A stretch of DNA of 64,000 nucleotides from JAFDZO01 sp044226845 (GTDB taxonomy: Bacteria > Bacteroidota > Ignavibacteria > Tepidaquicellales > Tepidaquicellaceae): NCBI GenBank assembly GCA_044226845.1, contig JBGAGG010000005.1, positions 233,770-297,769 on the forward strand. Reading direction: 5' to 3'. Below, in pieces: positions 20,117 to 28,268 of this stretch; the first letter of the stretch is position 1, and every line of letters begins with the position of its first letter. A model generated the notes under the pieces. It saw only the letters and a list, made by a program, of their open reading frames with translations, was not told the origin of the DNA and made no database searches. A program made the translations under genes and the position numbers.

Positions 20117-20153
20117 AAATCCGCAATCGTGTAAACTTTTGCGGATTTTTTTT
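20117..20153 (+). terminator. Rho-independent terminator
   Basis: AAATCCGCAA (20117-20126) pairs with TTGCGGATTT (20139-20148), followed by a run of Ts to 20153. It ends the kelch-like T9SS transcript. Confidence 0.85.
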
Positions 20154-20203
20154 GTCCAAAAACAAATACATTATACTAAGTTCTATAATTTTTCAGAATA
20201 TTC

Positions 20204-21823
20204 ATGAAAAGATTTACAGTATTGTTTTTATTTTGTTTTAGCTCTGCATTTTGTCAGTATTTTCCCTATACAGTTTCGGTATATAATTCTTCAAGCACAG
20301 GATATTATTTAATGACTCCGACTAAAAGCCAGAACAATACTCTGTTCCGACCTTCATTAAATATTCTTGACTCAAAAGGAAATATGGTTTTTTACCGGAT
20401 TGCCGCACAAGGAAATTTTACAAATTTCAAATTGCAGCAAAACGGAAAACTGGCATTCAGCAATAGAAGCAAGAATTATATACTCGACTCTAACATGCAG
20501 GTAAAAGATTCAGTAATTTGTGTGAACGGAGTTAGCACCGATAATCATGGATTTATCATTTTGCCAAACGGACATTACATTCTACTAGGAAGTATTACCA
20601 GAACAATGGACCTATCCATGTATAATTATTTTAACGGACAGCCGGGCTCAACAACAGCATCTGTTGACGGAGGAGTTATACAAGAGTTCGATGAAAGTAA
20701 AAATTTAATTTTTGAATGGAAAACATTTGACCATTTTCAGTTTGATGATGTTGACTCTACATGGCTGAGTAATCCGCAAAATGTAGACTGGACTCACAAC
20801 AATGCAATCGAAGTTGACAGCGACGGAAATTACTTGTTGTCTTCAAGATACTTTAATGAAATCACTAAAATTAACAGAGCTACCGGTGCAATAATCTGGA
20901 GACTTGGAGGAAAAAGAAACCAGTTCACATTTACAAATGATAATTTAAAATTATTAGGTCAGCATGATATAAGACGATTACCTAATGGAAACATCACTGT
21001 TTTTGATAACGGAAGAATGGGTGGAGTTCCTATTACTCATCCTGCCCGAGCTAAGGAATACCAATTAGATGAGATTAATAAAACTGCGACGCTTGTATGG
21101 AGTTATAGTCAAAATCCAAACTCGGCAAGTTCATTTACAGGGAATGTTCAAAGACTTCCAAACGGAAATACAGTAATGTCTTTCGGCGGATTAATAAATA
21201 CAACTAATCCTCTCGTTGTGTTAAATTCCGCAGGAAATAAAATCTTTGAGATAACTTTTCCGGATACAGCTTATTCCTACCGTTTCTTTAATTATGAGTC
21301 ATTGCCGGTAAATCTTCGAAGACCGGAAATAACCTGTTATAATGAGAATGGTAATTACTACTTTGAAGCTCCTGCTTCATATCAATCCTACAGATGGAAT
21401 ACAGGTGACACGACAAGAAGAATACAAATTACTCAACAAGGAGATTACCAGGTATTTGTTAATTATGGTATGGGATATCTGGGTTCGCTTGTCAAAATAG
21501 TTTCGAATATGCAGAATCCATGTGAATCAATAGGGATTACAAATATTACCGGGACTAATTATACTTATAAATTGTTTCAAAATTATCCGAATCCGTTTAA
21601 CCCCACAACAAGAATAAAATTTGATTTACTTGCCAGTGGATTTGTATCACTCAATATATATGATGTAATGGGACGTGAAGTTGAGAATTTAGTAAATGAA
21701 AATCTGAAAGCGGGAAGTTATGAAGTCGATTTTAACGGAATGAATATACCATCCGGATTTTATTACTATAAAATTAAAACTGAAAATTTTCAGGAGACAA
21801 AGAAAATGCTCCTAATAAAATAA
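20204..21823 (+). CDS. T9SS-sorted arylsulfotransferase-family (ASST-like) protein
   Basis: A 539-residue secreted protein with a signal peptide (about residues 1-17). The body resembles the arylsulfotransferase (ASST) beta-propeller family: DNHGFIILPNGHYILLGS, DWTHNNAIEVDSDGNYLLSS, GAIIWRLGGKRNQF and QHDIRRLPNGNITVFDNG are characteristic. ASST enzymes move sulfate between phenols, with a catalytic histidine in the NH-N/HD-type loops seen here. A PKD/Ig-like strand segment precedes the C-terminal T9SS type A sorting domain (NYPNPFNPTTRI, ending TKKMLLIK). Enzymatic activity is plausible but unproven; many family members are uncharacterised. Confidence 0.8.
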   Translation: MKRFTVLFLFCFSSAFCQYFPYTVSVYNSSSTGYYLMTPTKSQNNTLFRPSLNILDSKGNMVFYRIAAQGNFTNFKLQQNGKLAFSNRSKNYILDSNMQVKDSVICVNGVSTDNHGFIILPNGHYILLGSITRTMDLSMYNYFNGQPGSTTASVDGGVIQEFDESKNLIFEWKTFDHFQFDDVDSTWLSNPQNVDWTHNNAIEVDSDGNYLLSSRYFNEITKINRATGAIIWRLGGKRNQFTFTNDNLKLLGQHDIRRLPNGNITVFDNGRMGGVPITHPARAKEYQLDEINKTATLVWSYSQNPNSASSFTGNVQRLPNGNTVMSFGGLINTTNPLVVLNSAGNKIFEITFPDTAYSYRFFNYESLPVNLRRPEITCYNENGNYYFEAPASYQSYRWNTGDTTRRIQITQQGDYQVFVNYGMGYLGSLVKIVSNMQNPCESIGITNITGTNYTYKLFQNYPNPFNPTTRIKFDLLASGFVSLNIYDVMGREVENLVNENLKAGSYEVDFNGMNIPSGFYYYKIKTENFQETKKMLLIK

Positions 21824-21827
21824 TATT

Positions 21828-22210
21828 ATGTCAGACTTAGAGCTAAACAAAAAGAACGCAGGAGAGTTTTATGATTTAATGTTTAATAAATGCAAACCAG
21901 CGGAGGCAATAGAAAAATACGTAGGCGAAGAATATATACAGCATAATCCGCATGTTGCCGATGGGAAACAAGCCTTTATTGATTATTTTATAAAAATGGC
22001 AAAAGAATGGCCGGGAAAATCGGTTGAGTTTAAAAAGTTATTGCCGAAAATAATTTTGTAGTGCTGCACTGTTATCAGAAATGGCCCGGTGAAAAAGATT
22101 ATGCAGGAATTGATATTTTCCGATTCGACGACAACGGGAAAATAGTTGAGCATTGGGATGTATTGCAGGTTATTCCGGATACTTCTGCAAACAATAATAC
22201 AATGTTTTAA
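21828..22210 (+). pseudogene. SnoaL-like (NTF2-fold) protein gene with a frameshift
   Basis: The first 70 or so residues (QHNPHVADGKQAFIDYF, AKEWPGKSVEFKK) match a SnoaL-like polyketide-cyclase family protein. The frame then stops at 22061. The missing C-terminus is present in the -1 frame from about 22040 to the TAA at 22208: VIAENNFVVLHCYQKWPGEK, then DYAGIDIFRFDDNGKIVEHW and VLQVIPDTSANNNTMF. A single missing base in or next to the AAAAAG run near 22035-22042 explains the break. Joined, the product would be about 127 residues, normal for the family. It is either a recent pseudogene or a homopolymer sequencing error. Confidence 0.8.
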
Positions 22211-22259
22211 TTTTATAGTTTTTCATTTCAAATATTTTTGGGTTTGTATATTTTGCAAA

Positions 22260-22706
22260 GTGATAAAAAGCATATTATTAAATAAGAAATTACTGGTTTT
22301 TGCCGGTTCATTTGGAGCTATTCTAATTGTACTTAAAACAATTGAATTTTTCTTTTTTCACTACAAATTTTCGTTAGAAACATATCTTGGAATAATAGCT
22401 TTCATTTTTCTTGTTGTCGGTATTTACTTCGGCAGTAAACTTGGCAATAAAAAGACAATTGAAGCTGCGACTCCTGAAATCAATCCCACAATTATTAATC
22501 AAAATATCGAAACCGACTTAAGCTCTCGTGAGCTTGAAGTCTTGCTGAACATATCGCACGGCCTATCTAATAAAGAAATAGCAGAAAAGCTTTATATTTC
22601 TTTGAACACAATCAAAACTCATACTGCAAATATCTACTCAAAGCTTGGAGTTAAAAGCCGGACTCAGGCTATATCGAAAGCCAAAACGCTTAATTTAATC
22701 AATTAA
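22260..22706 (+). CDS. Membrane-anchored LuxR-type HTH transcriptional regulator
   Basis: A regulator of about 148 residues. Two hydrophobic segments lie near the N-terminus (LLVFAGSFGAILIVL, then LGIIAFIFLVVGIYFGS). A GerE/LuxR helix-turn-helix fills the C-terminus (LSSRELEVLLNISHGLSNKE, AEKLYISLNTIKTHTANIY). There is no receiver domain. I choose the GTG at 22260, because an ATG at 22146 would lie inside the C-terminal part of the SnoaL-like gene and encode unrelated residues. TATATTTTG at 22247-22255 could be a -7 element. The gene precedes DUF4199 and DUF1579 genes, a common grouping in Bacteroidota. Confidence 0.82.
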   Translation: MIKSILLNKKLLVFAGSFGAILIVLKTIEFFFFHYKFSLETYLGIIAFIFLVVGIYFGSKLGNKKTIEAATPEINPTIINQNIETDLSSRELEVLLNISHGLSNKEIAEKLYISLNTIKTHTANIYSKLGVKSRTQAISKAKTLNLIN

Positions 22707-22803
22707 ATAATCGTTATTTTTAGTGATTTTTCGAAAATCATACTTTAGGGTGATGCTTTCAGAGCATAAACTCAGTATTTTTGTATAAAAAATTTTAAAA
22801 ATT

Positions 22804-23337
22804 ATGACAAGACCATCTTTGAAATTCGGCTTACTTGCCGGTATTATCATGGCAGTAATTTTCTTTCTTCCTTTTGTGATATTTAAAGGACAGGATTTAT
22901 ACAATTTTTTTCTTGTCGGTGAGATCATCGGCTATTCCACAATGATTCTGTCCATGCTCTTCGTATTTTTCGGTATCCGCTCTTACCGCGATGTAGAGCT
23001 CGGGGGAGTAATTAGCTTTGGCAAAGCGTTTGTAACGGGACTTTCTATAACGCTGGTTGCATCGGTAATTTTTGGTCTTTTTACAATTGCCCTTTACACA
23101 ATTATTTCACCAAACCTTGGAAATGATATGATTGAGTTTTATAAACGTTCAATAATGGAAAGCGGTCAGCCACAGCAAATAATTGATAAGCAGATTGCAG
23201 AAATGGAATCTAACAGAGGTCTTTATAACAACGCTGCTTTCAACGGTTTTCTGATGTTTGCAACAGTATTTCTCATCGGAGCAGTTGTTGCACTTATATC
23301 ATCTTTTATTCTAAAAAGAAAAACTTTAAAAAATTAA
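22804..23337 (+). CDS. DUF4199 membrane protein
   Basis: A 177-residue integral membrane protein with about four hydrophobic helices: residues ~8-25, ~37-55, ~75-100 and ~148-170. A charged stretch between helices three and four contains YKRSIMESGQPQQIIDKQI. The architecture and the motif GGVISFGKAFVTGL match the DUF4199 family, which has no known function. It lies 97 bp after the LuxR-type regulator and 9 bp before the DUF1579 gene, so it is likely in one operon with the latter. Confidence 0.82.
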   Translation: MTRPSLKFGLLAGIIMAVIFFLPFVIFKGQDLYNFFLVGEIIGYSTMILSMLFVFFGIRSYRDVELGGVISFGKAFVTGLSITLVASVIFGLFTIALYTIISPNLGNDMIEFYKRSIMESGQPQQIIDKQIAEMESNRGLYNNAAFNGFLMFATVFLIGAVVALISSFILKRKTLKN

Positions 23338-23346
23338 AATAAAATT

Positions 23347-23904
23347 ATGAAAAAAATTATTACGCTCGTTATATTTTTATTTACCGTTTCACTATCTGCT
23401 CAGGATATGAATATAGAGGAAGCAATGAAGCTTGCTACTCCCGGTTCACAGCATAAGCTTTTAACCGATATGGTCGGTAAGTTTACACAAAAAATAAAAT
23501 TTAATATGGCACCCGGGCAATCCATGGAAGGTGAGGGTTCAGGAGAGACTACGTCTATCATTGGCGGAAGATTTATCCAGATAAAAAGTATTGGAAAAAT
23601 CATGGGAATGGAAACTGAAGTTATGACTATAATGGGTTATGACAGAAGGAAAAATAAATATACTTTATTCTCAATTGACGGAATGGGAACATACTCCGTT
23701 TCTGCAGAAGGGGATTACGATGAGGCAACCAAAATTATGACTCTCAGAGGGACAGAAGAAGACCCAACTATGAAAATGAAAATGGATTTTAAATTTGTCT
23801 TCGATTTTTCAAATGATAAATCCAGGAAGATGGATGTTATCTTTATAAATCCTGACGGTTCAGAAAATAAAATGGTAGAAGTTACATCAACTAAAGTAGA
23901 ATAA
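23347..23904 (+). CDS. Secreted DUF1579 protein
   Basis: A 185-residue exported protein with a signal peptide (about residues 1-18, ends LSAQ). The remaining sequence matches DUF1579: HKLLTDMVGKFTQKIKF at the start, GGRFIQIKSIGKIMGMETE, MGYDRRKNKYTLFSIDGMG, and a final VMDVIFINPDGSE-like strand. Family members are lipocalin-like beta-barrels of unknown function. It lies 9 bp after DUF4199 and 5 bp before the next gene. Confidence 0.82.
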   Translation: MKKIITLVIFLFTVSLSAQDMNIEEAMKLATPGSQHKLLTDMVGKFTQKIKFNMAPGQSMEGEGSGETTSIIGGRFIQIKSIGKIMGMETEVMTIMGYDRRKNKYTLFSIDGMGTYSVSAEGDYDEATKIMTLRGTEEDPTMKMKMDFKFVFDFSNDKSRKMDVIFINPDGSENKMVEVTSTKVE

Positions 23905-23909
23905 ATATA

Positions 23910-24269
23910 ATGTTAGAAATTATAGATAAACTCAAAAAAATACTTCTGAAGTACGATAAAAACGTTGAAGTTAAAGAAGGGAAAATTATGGGTACAAGCG
24001 GAATGGTTTTTAATCAGGATGGCGTTTTTAAGTATGGACTTACAAAAACTAAGACCGGCTATTCGTTTCATTCAATGGCAATGTATGCAAATCCTGATTT
24101 GTTCAATGATTTAAAATCAAAAATGATTAAGGCAAAATTTCAGAAGGGATGCGTAAACTTTAAATCGCTTGAAGATTTTCCTGTTGACTTATTCGAAGAG
24201 CATATGAAGAAATCTGCAAAATGTGATTTCTCAATGGTTATAAATCATTATAAGAATAAAAAGAAATAA
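23910..24269 (+). CDS. Small DUF1801-like protein
   Basis: A 119-residue soluble protein. The segments YSFHSMAMYANPDLFNDLKS and KGCVNFKSLEDFPVDLFEEH resemble the DUF1801 (YdhG-like) family, whose members include putative iron or small-molecule chaperones. No catalytic motif is visible. It begins 5 bp after the DUF1579 gene and is the last gene before the cloverleaf element. The family call is from memory of conserved segments and is moderate at best. Confidence 0.55.
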   Translation: MLEIIDKLKKILLKYDKNVEVKEGKIMGTSGMVFNQDGVFKYGLTKTKTGYSFHSMAMYANPDLFNDLKSKMIKAKFQKGCVNFKSLEDFPVDLFEEHMKKSAKCDFSMVINHYKNKKK

Positions 24270-24285
24270 GTCGTTTTGAAAAACA

Positions 24286-24390
24286 TGGGGCGCCGTGTCC
24301 CGCTGAAAGCGGGACACGGCGCAGTAAGAGAATTGAATTCTTCAATTCTCTTACTGCGCCTGCCGTTCCTTCGGAACGGGCGGCGCCCCA
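24286..24390. repeat. Cloverleaf inverted-repeat element, copy 1
   Basis: A 10-bp closing stem (24286-24295 with 24381-24390, core GGGGCGCC) encloses three hairpins. Arm 1 is TGTCCCGCT with a 3-base loop (24296-24316). Arm 2 pairs 24318-24337 with 24341-24360, 20 bp perfect, with loop TTC. Arm 3 is CCGTTCC with a TTC loop (24363-24379). Arm 1 can also extend to 15 bp by competing with the closing stem. No coding frame or T tract is present. A second copy with the same plan lies at 38814-38918. Confidence 0.85.
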
Positions 24391-24468
24391 AATCCCTCCA
24401 AATATCTTATCGCCTATACAATTTTTGTTCTCTATTAATTATAAGTTTTAATTTCTATTTTTATCCTT

Positions 24469-25566
24469 ATGAAAAAAGACTTATATCCGCCGGTTTATTA
24501 CGCCGACTACCTTTCTCTTGATAAACTTCTCGATGCACAAAATCTTAAAAGCGATGAATACAAAGACCACGCCCATGATGAAATGTTGTTTATCATTATT
24601 CATCAGACGTACGAACTGTGGTTCAAACAAATCTTATTCGAGCTGGACGATGTGATTAAAATATTCAGCAATGATTTCATTGATGAAAGGAATTTATCCC
24701 GCGCGCTTTCAAGAATTAACCGCATTACTGAGATTCAGAAAATTATGATTGAGCAGCTGCACGTGCTTGAGACCATGACTCCTTTGGATTTTCTTGATTT
24801 CAGAGATTACCTCGTCCCTGCTTCAGGATTTCAGAGCTTTCAGTTTAGAACCATTGAAAACAATCTGGGACTAAAAAGAGAAGAACGATTAAAATACAAC
24901 AGTAAAGATTTCGATAACACATTAAAGCCGGAACATAAAGAGCATATAGATAAAGTTAAGGAAAGTCTTTTTGATCTCATCGAGAAATGGCTTGAGAGAA
25001 TTCCTTTTATAAAAACAAAAGATTTTGATTTCTGGGAGAAATATCGTTCATCAGTAGAGGAAATGCTTCAGCATGAAGAGGAAATAATTAAAAGTAATCA
25101 AACCTTAACTGAGGAGAAAAGACAAACACAGCTTGAGAATTTTACCAAAACAAGAGAAGGTTTCTTATCACTCTTCGATGAAAATTATCATAATGAATTA
25201 ATTGCTAAAGGCGAAAAGAGACTTTCATTTAAAGCAACTCTCTCTGCGTTATTCATTAATTTATACAGAGATGAACCGATACTTTTTACTCCGTTTCAGT
25301 TTTTAACTTCTATCGTAGAAATGGATGAGAACTTCACCATCTGGCGATATCGTCATGCAATCATGGTGCACAGAATGATAGGAGTAAAAATAGGTACAGG
25401 AGGTTCATCCGGCCAGCATTATTTAATGGCAACAATTGAAAAGCACAGAGTATTTGTTGACTTATTTAATCTTTCAACTTATTTAATACCGCGTTCCGAG
25501 CTGCCCCAACTTCCGAAAGATATTTTGAAAGAGCTTGGTTTTTACTATGATAAAACTATAAAATAG
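24469..25566 (+). CDS. kynA: Tryptophan 2,3-dioxygenase
   Basis: This heme enzyme opens the indole ring of L-tryptophan to give N-formylkynurenine, the first step of the kynurenine pathway. Hallmarks are HDEMLFIIIHQTYELWFKQI near residue 40, which includes the distal histidine region. WRYRHAIMVHRMIG and GVKIGTGGSSGQHYL near the C-terminus include the proximal heme histidine region and the substrate-binding GTGGSS loop. At 365 residues it is longer than the ~280-300-residue bacterial type, with insertions in the middle (about residues 135-245). It heads a seemingly cotranscribed cluster (SDR 6 bp downstream). Confidence 0.95.
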   Translation: MKKDLYPPVYYADYLSLDKLLDAQNLKSDEYKDHAHDEMLFIIIHQTYELWFKQILFELDDVIKIFSNDFIDERNLSRALSRINRITEIQKIMIEQLHVLETMTPLDFLDFRDYLVPASGFQSFQFRTIENNLGLKREERLKYNSKDFDNTLKPEHKEHIDKVKESLFDLIEKWLERIPFIKTKDFDFWEKYRSSVEEMLQHEEEIIKSNQTLTEEKRQTQLENFTKTREGFLSLFDENYHNELIAKGEKRLSFKATLSALFINLYRDEPILFTPFQFLTSIVEMDENFTIWRYRHAIMVHRMIGVKIGTGGSSGQHYLMATIEKHRVFVDLFNLSTYLIPRSELPQLPKDILKELGFYYDKTIK

Positions 25567-25572
25567 AAGATA

Positions 25573-26361
25573 ATGGATTTAAATCTCACAGGTAAAAATG
25601 CGCTAGTCTGCGGAAGCACGCAGGGTATCGGTAAAGCTTCAGCAATGGAACTTGCATCTCTTGGAGCAAACGTTACTCTGCTGGCAAGGAATGAAGAAAC
25701 TTTGAAAATAGTGATTAATGAGCTTCCAAACAACGGCAGTCAAAAACATAATTTTATTGTAGCAGATTTTGCTACTCCCGATTATTTAAAAGTTATCATT
25801 AATCATTACCTCGAAGCAAATCCTCCTTTTCATATTCTTGTAAACAATACAGGCGGCCCGAAAGGTGGCGAAATAATTAAAGCAGATACATCAGAGTTTC
25901 TTACAGCATTCTCAAATCATTTGATATGCAATCATATCCTCGTTCAGGCATTAGTTGAAGGAATGAAAAGCGAAGGCTATGGCAGAATAATAAATATAAT
26001 CTCAACTTCCGTAAAGCAGCCGTTGAATAATCTAGGAGTATCGAATACAATCCGCGGAGCAGTTGCTAACTGGGCAAAAACCCTTGCGAACGAATTAGGA
26101 CGTTTCGGCATTACAGTAAATAATGTTCTGCCCGGAGCAACAGCCACAGGAAGACTTTCGACAATAATAGAAAATAAATCTAAGGCATCAGGTAAATCAA
26201 TTGATGAAGTTGAAGAAGAAATGAAATCGGAAATCCCCGCAAGGCGTTTTGCAAAACCGGAGGAAATTGCAAATGCAGTTGCATTCTTAGCTTCACCTGC
26301 AGCCGGATATATAAATGGAATCAATGTTCCGGTCGATGGCGGCAGAACAGGAAACTTATAA
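25573..26361 (+). CDS. SDR-family oxidoreductase (atypical active site)
   Basis: A 262-residue short-chain dehydrogenase/reductase-like protein. The Rossmann motif CGSTQGIGKA (residues 13-22) and NNTGGPKGGE are present, with SDR spacing. The serine region IISTSVKQPLNNLG is there, but the usual YxxxK is replaced by sequence around SNTIRGAVANWAKTL, so the catalytic tyrosine appears missing. An SDR subgroup (BKR-like) is known to lack a perfect tetrad. SDRs of this kind occur in bacterial kynurenine/aminocarboxymuconate clusters, which fits the neighbours kynA and the ALDH at 26704. The reaction is unknown. Confidence 0.85.
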   Translation: MDLNLTGKNALVCGSTQGIGKASAMELASLGANVTLLARNEETLKIVINELPNNGSQKHNFIVADFATPDYLKVIINHYLEANPPFHILVNNTGGPKGGEIIKADTSEFLTAFSNHLICNHILVQALVEGMKSEGYGRIINIISTSVKQPLNNLGVSNTIRGAVANWAKTLANELGRFGITVNNVLPGATATGRLSTIIENKSKASGKSIDEVEEEMKSEIPARRFAKPEEIANAVAFLASPAAGYINGINVPVDGGRTGNL

Positions 26362-26373
26362 AAATTTTTTGAA

Positions 26374-26679
26374 ATGATAATATATAATGTAACAGTCAGC
26401 GTACTTGAATCTATAAGCGATGAATGGCTCGACTGGATGAAAAACGTACACATACCTGAAGTTATGGCAACGGGACTATTTATTGAAAACAGAATTTTGA
26501 AATTGAAATTACCTGAAACTGAAGAAGGTGTTACATATGCCATTCAATACTCAATGAAATCTATGGATGAATATGATAAATATCAAAAAGAATTTGCACC
26601 CGCTTTGCAGAAATCACATACAGATAAGTATACAAACAGAGTACATGCGTTCAGAACAGTACTTGAGACAGTAGAATAA
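26374..26679 (+). CDS. DUF4286 family small protein
   Basis: A 101-residue soluble protein that begins IIYNVTVSVLESISDEWLDW and contains HIPEVMATGLF and YAIQYSMKSMDEYDKY. This pattern matches DUF4286, a dimeric alpha/beta (ferredoxin-like) family common in Bacteroidota with no proven role. It is located 12 bp after the SDR and 24 bp before the ALDH, inside the tryptophan-catabolic cluster. It may be a passenger gene, since DUF4286 genes also occur elsewhere. Confidence 0.75.
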   Translation: MIIYNVTVSVLESISDEWLDWMKNVHIPEVMATGLFIENRILKLKLPETEEGVTYAIQYSMKSMDEYDKYQKEFAPALQKSHTDKYTNRVHAFRTVLETVE

Positions 26680-26703
26680 AACAGTTGATTAATATTTATA
26701 CAA

Positions 26704-28158
26704 ATGGAAAAGCTAAAGAATTATATTAACGGAAAACTTGTAGAGCCAGTCTCAAAAAAATACTTAGATAATTTTGAGCCGGCAACAGGAAAAGTGTATT
26801 CGTTAATCCCTGATTCAGATGAACATGACGTTGACCTTGCCTACGAAGCAGCAGAAAGTGCTTTTGAAAAATGGTCTTCGATGACAAACGAAGTACGTTC
26901 AAAAATTCTTTTAAAAGCCTCTCATTTAATTTTATCAAATCTCGAAAAGTTCGCAGCTGCTGAAAGCAAAGATAACGGCAAGCCTGTATCTCTGGCCAGA
27001 GAAGTTGATATTCCAAGAGCAGTTAAAAATTTTGAATTCTTTGCTACTGCTATACTTCACTTTGCAAGTGAATCTCACTTAACGGATAACAATACTTTAA
27101 ATTATACATTACGTCAGCCTATAGGAGTTATTGGCGCAATTTCTCCTTGGAATCTTCCTCTATATTTATTCACATGGAAAATCGCTCCGGCATTAGCTGC
27201 TGGTAACTGCGTTATTGCAAAACCCTCAGAGGTTACTCCTTACACTGCATATTTACTTTCACAAATTTGTATTGAAGCCGGAATGCCTGCCGGTGTTTTA
27301 AATATAGTACATGGCCTCGGTGGAAAAGTCGGCGCTGCAATTACTTCTCATCCAGGAATCAAAGCTATTACATTTACCGGAGGAACTTCAACCGGAGCAG
27401 ATATAGCGCGCATCGCTGCGCCTATGTTTAAAAAACTCTCTCTTGAGCTCGGCGGAAAAAATCCTGTGCTTATTTTTGACGACTGCGACTATGATAAAAT
27501 GCTTGATACAACAATCCGCTCTTCATTTTCCAATCAGGGTGAAATTTGCCTGTGCGGTTCACGAATTTTTGTTCATAAGAATATCTATGATAAATTTAAA
27601 AACGATTTTGTGGAAAGAACTAAAGCATTAAGGCTTGGTGATCCCAATGATGAAAAAACTCAGCAGGGAGCCATCGTTTCTGAAATGCATTATAGAAAAA
27701 TCCTTTCTTATATAGACCTTGCAAAAGAAGAAGGCGGTCAGATTTTATGCGGCGGAAAACATGCCGATGATTTCACATCTTCCAATCAACGCTGCAAGGA
27801 CGGCTGGTTTATTTATCCGACTATAATTGAAAATCTTCCTTACGGATGCAGGACAAATCAGGAAGAAATCTTCGGACCTGTTGTTACAATAATACCGTTT
27901 GAAACTGAAGAAGAAGTCCTTATGATGGCAAACTCAACTCAATACGGTCTTGCTTCCGTTATCTGGACTGAAAACCTTTCCCGTGCTCAAAGGATCTCGC
28001 AAAAACTCAAATCAGGCATTGTCTGGGTTAACTGCTGGATGCAGCGTGACCTCCGCACTCCATTCGGCGGAGTAAAAAACTCCGGCGTTGGCCGAGAAGG
28101 CGGTCTCGAAGCACTTCGCTTCTTTACCGAACCTAAAAATATTACCATCAAATACTGA
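26704..28158 (+). CDS. Aldehyde dehydrogenase, 2-aminomuconate semialdehyde type
   Basis: A 484-residue NAD-dependent aldehyde dehydrogenase of normal length. The general base is Glu248 (LELGGKNP) and the nucleophile is Cys282 (NQGEICLCGSR). The C-terminal signature VNCWMQRDLRTPFGGVKNSG followed by VGREGGLEALRFFTEPKNI is characteristic of the ALDH8A1/aminomuconate-semialdehyde dehydrogenase group. In the kynurenine pathway this enzyme oxidises 2-aminomuconate semialdehyde made from 3-hydroxyanthranilate. Co-location with kynA supports that role. 2-hydroxymuconic semialdehyde dehydrogenase is the main alternative. Confidence 0.88.
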   Translation: MEKLKNYINGKLVEPVSKKYLDNFEPATGKVYSLIPDSDEHDVDLAYEAAESAFEKWSSMTNEVRSKILLKASHLILSNLEKFAAAESKDNGKPVSLAREVDIPRAVKNFEFFATAILHFASESHLTDNNTLNYTLRQPIGVIGAISPWNLPLYLFTWKIAPALAAGNCVIAKPSEVTPYTAYLLSQICIEAGMPAGVLNIVHGLGGKVGAAITSHPGIKAITFTGGTSTGADIARIAAPMFKKLSLELGGKNPVLIFDDCDYDKMLDTTIRSSFSNQGEICLCGSRIFVHKNIYDKFKNDFVERTKALRLGDPNDEKTQQGAIVSEMHYRKILSYIDLAKEEGGQILCGGKHADDFTSSNQRCKDGWFIYPTIIENLPYGCRTNQEEIFGPVVTIIPFETEEEVLMMANSTQYGLASVIWTENLSRAQRISQKLKSGIVWVNCWMQRDLRTPFGGVKNSGVGREGGLEALRFFTEPKNITIKY

Positions 28159-28268
28159 TTGATAGTCACCTCACTACGTTTTTCTGCAAAATAAGTATTG
28201 ATTACTTATTAAATTGTTAATAATTTCTGAATTCTTTAATTTCTTTTCGAATTGTATCTAAACAGTAA

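Noticed and set aside
22033..22043. Programmed -1 frameshift in the SnoaL-like gene
   Set aside because: The zero-frame codons TTT AAA AAG do not form a canonical X XXY YYZ slippery heptamer and no stimulatory hairpin is evident; an indel is simpler.
22146..22259. N-terminal extension of the LuxR-type regulator from an upstream ATG
   Set aside because: This DNA encodes the conserved C-terminus of the SnoaL-like protein in another frame, so the extension is not real; GTG at 22260 is preferred.
25977..26543. 188-residue minus-strand open frame across the SDR and DUF4286 genes
   Set aside because: Antisense shadow of two recognisable genes; no start signal or domain.
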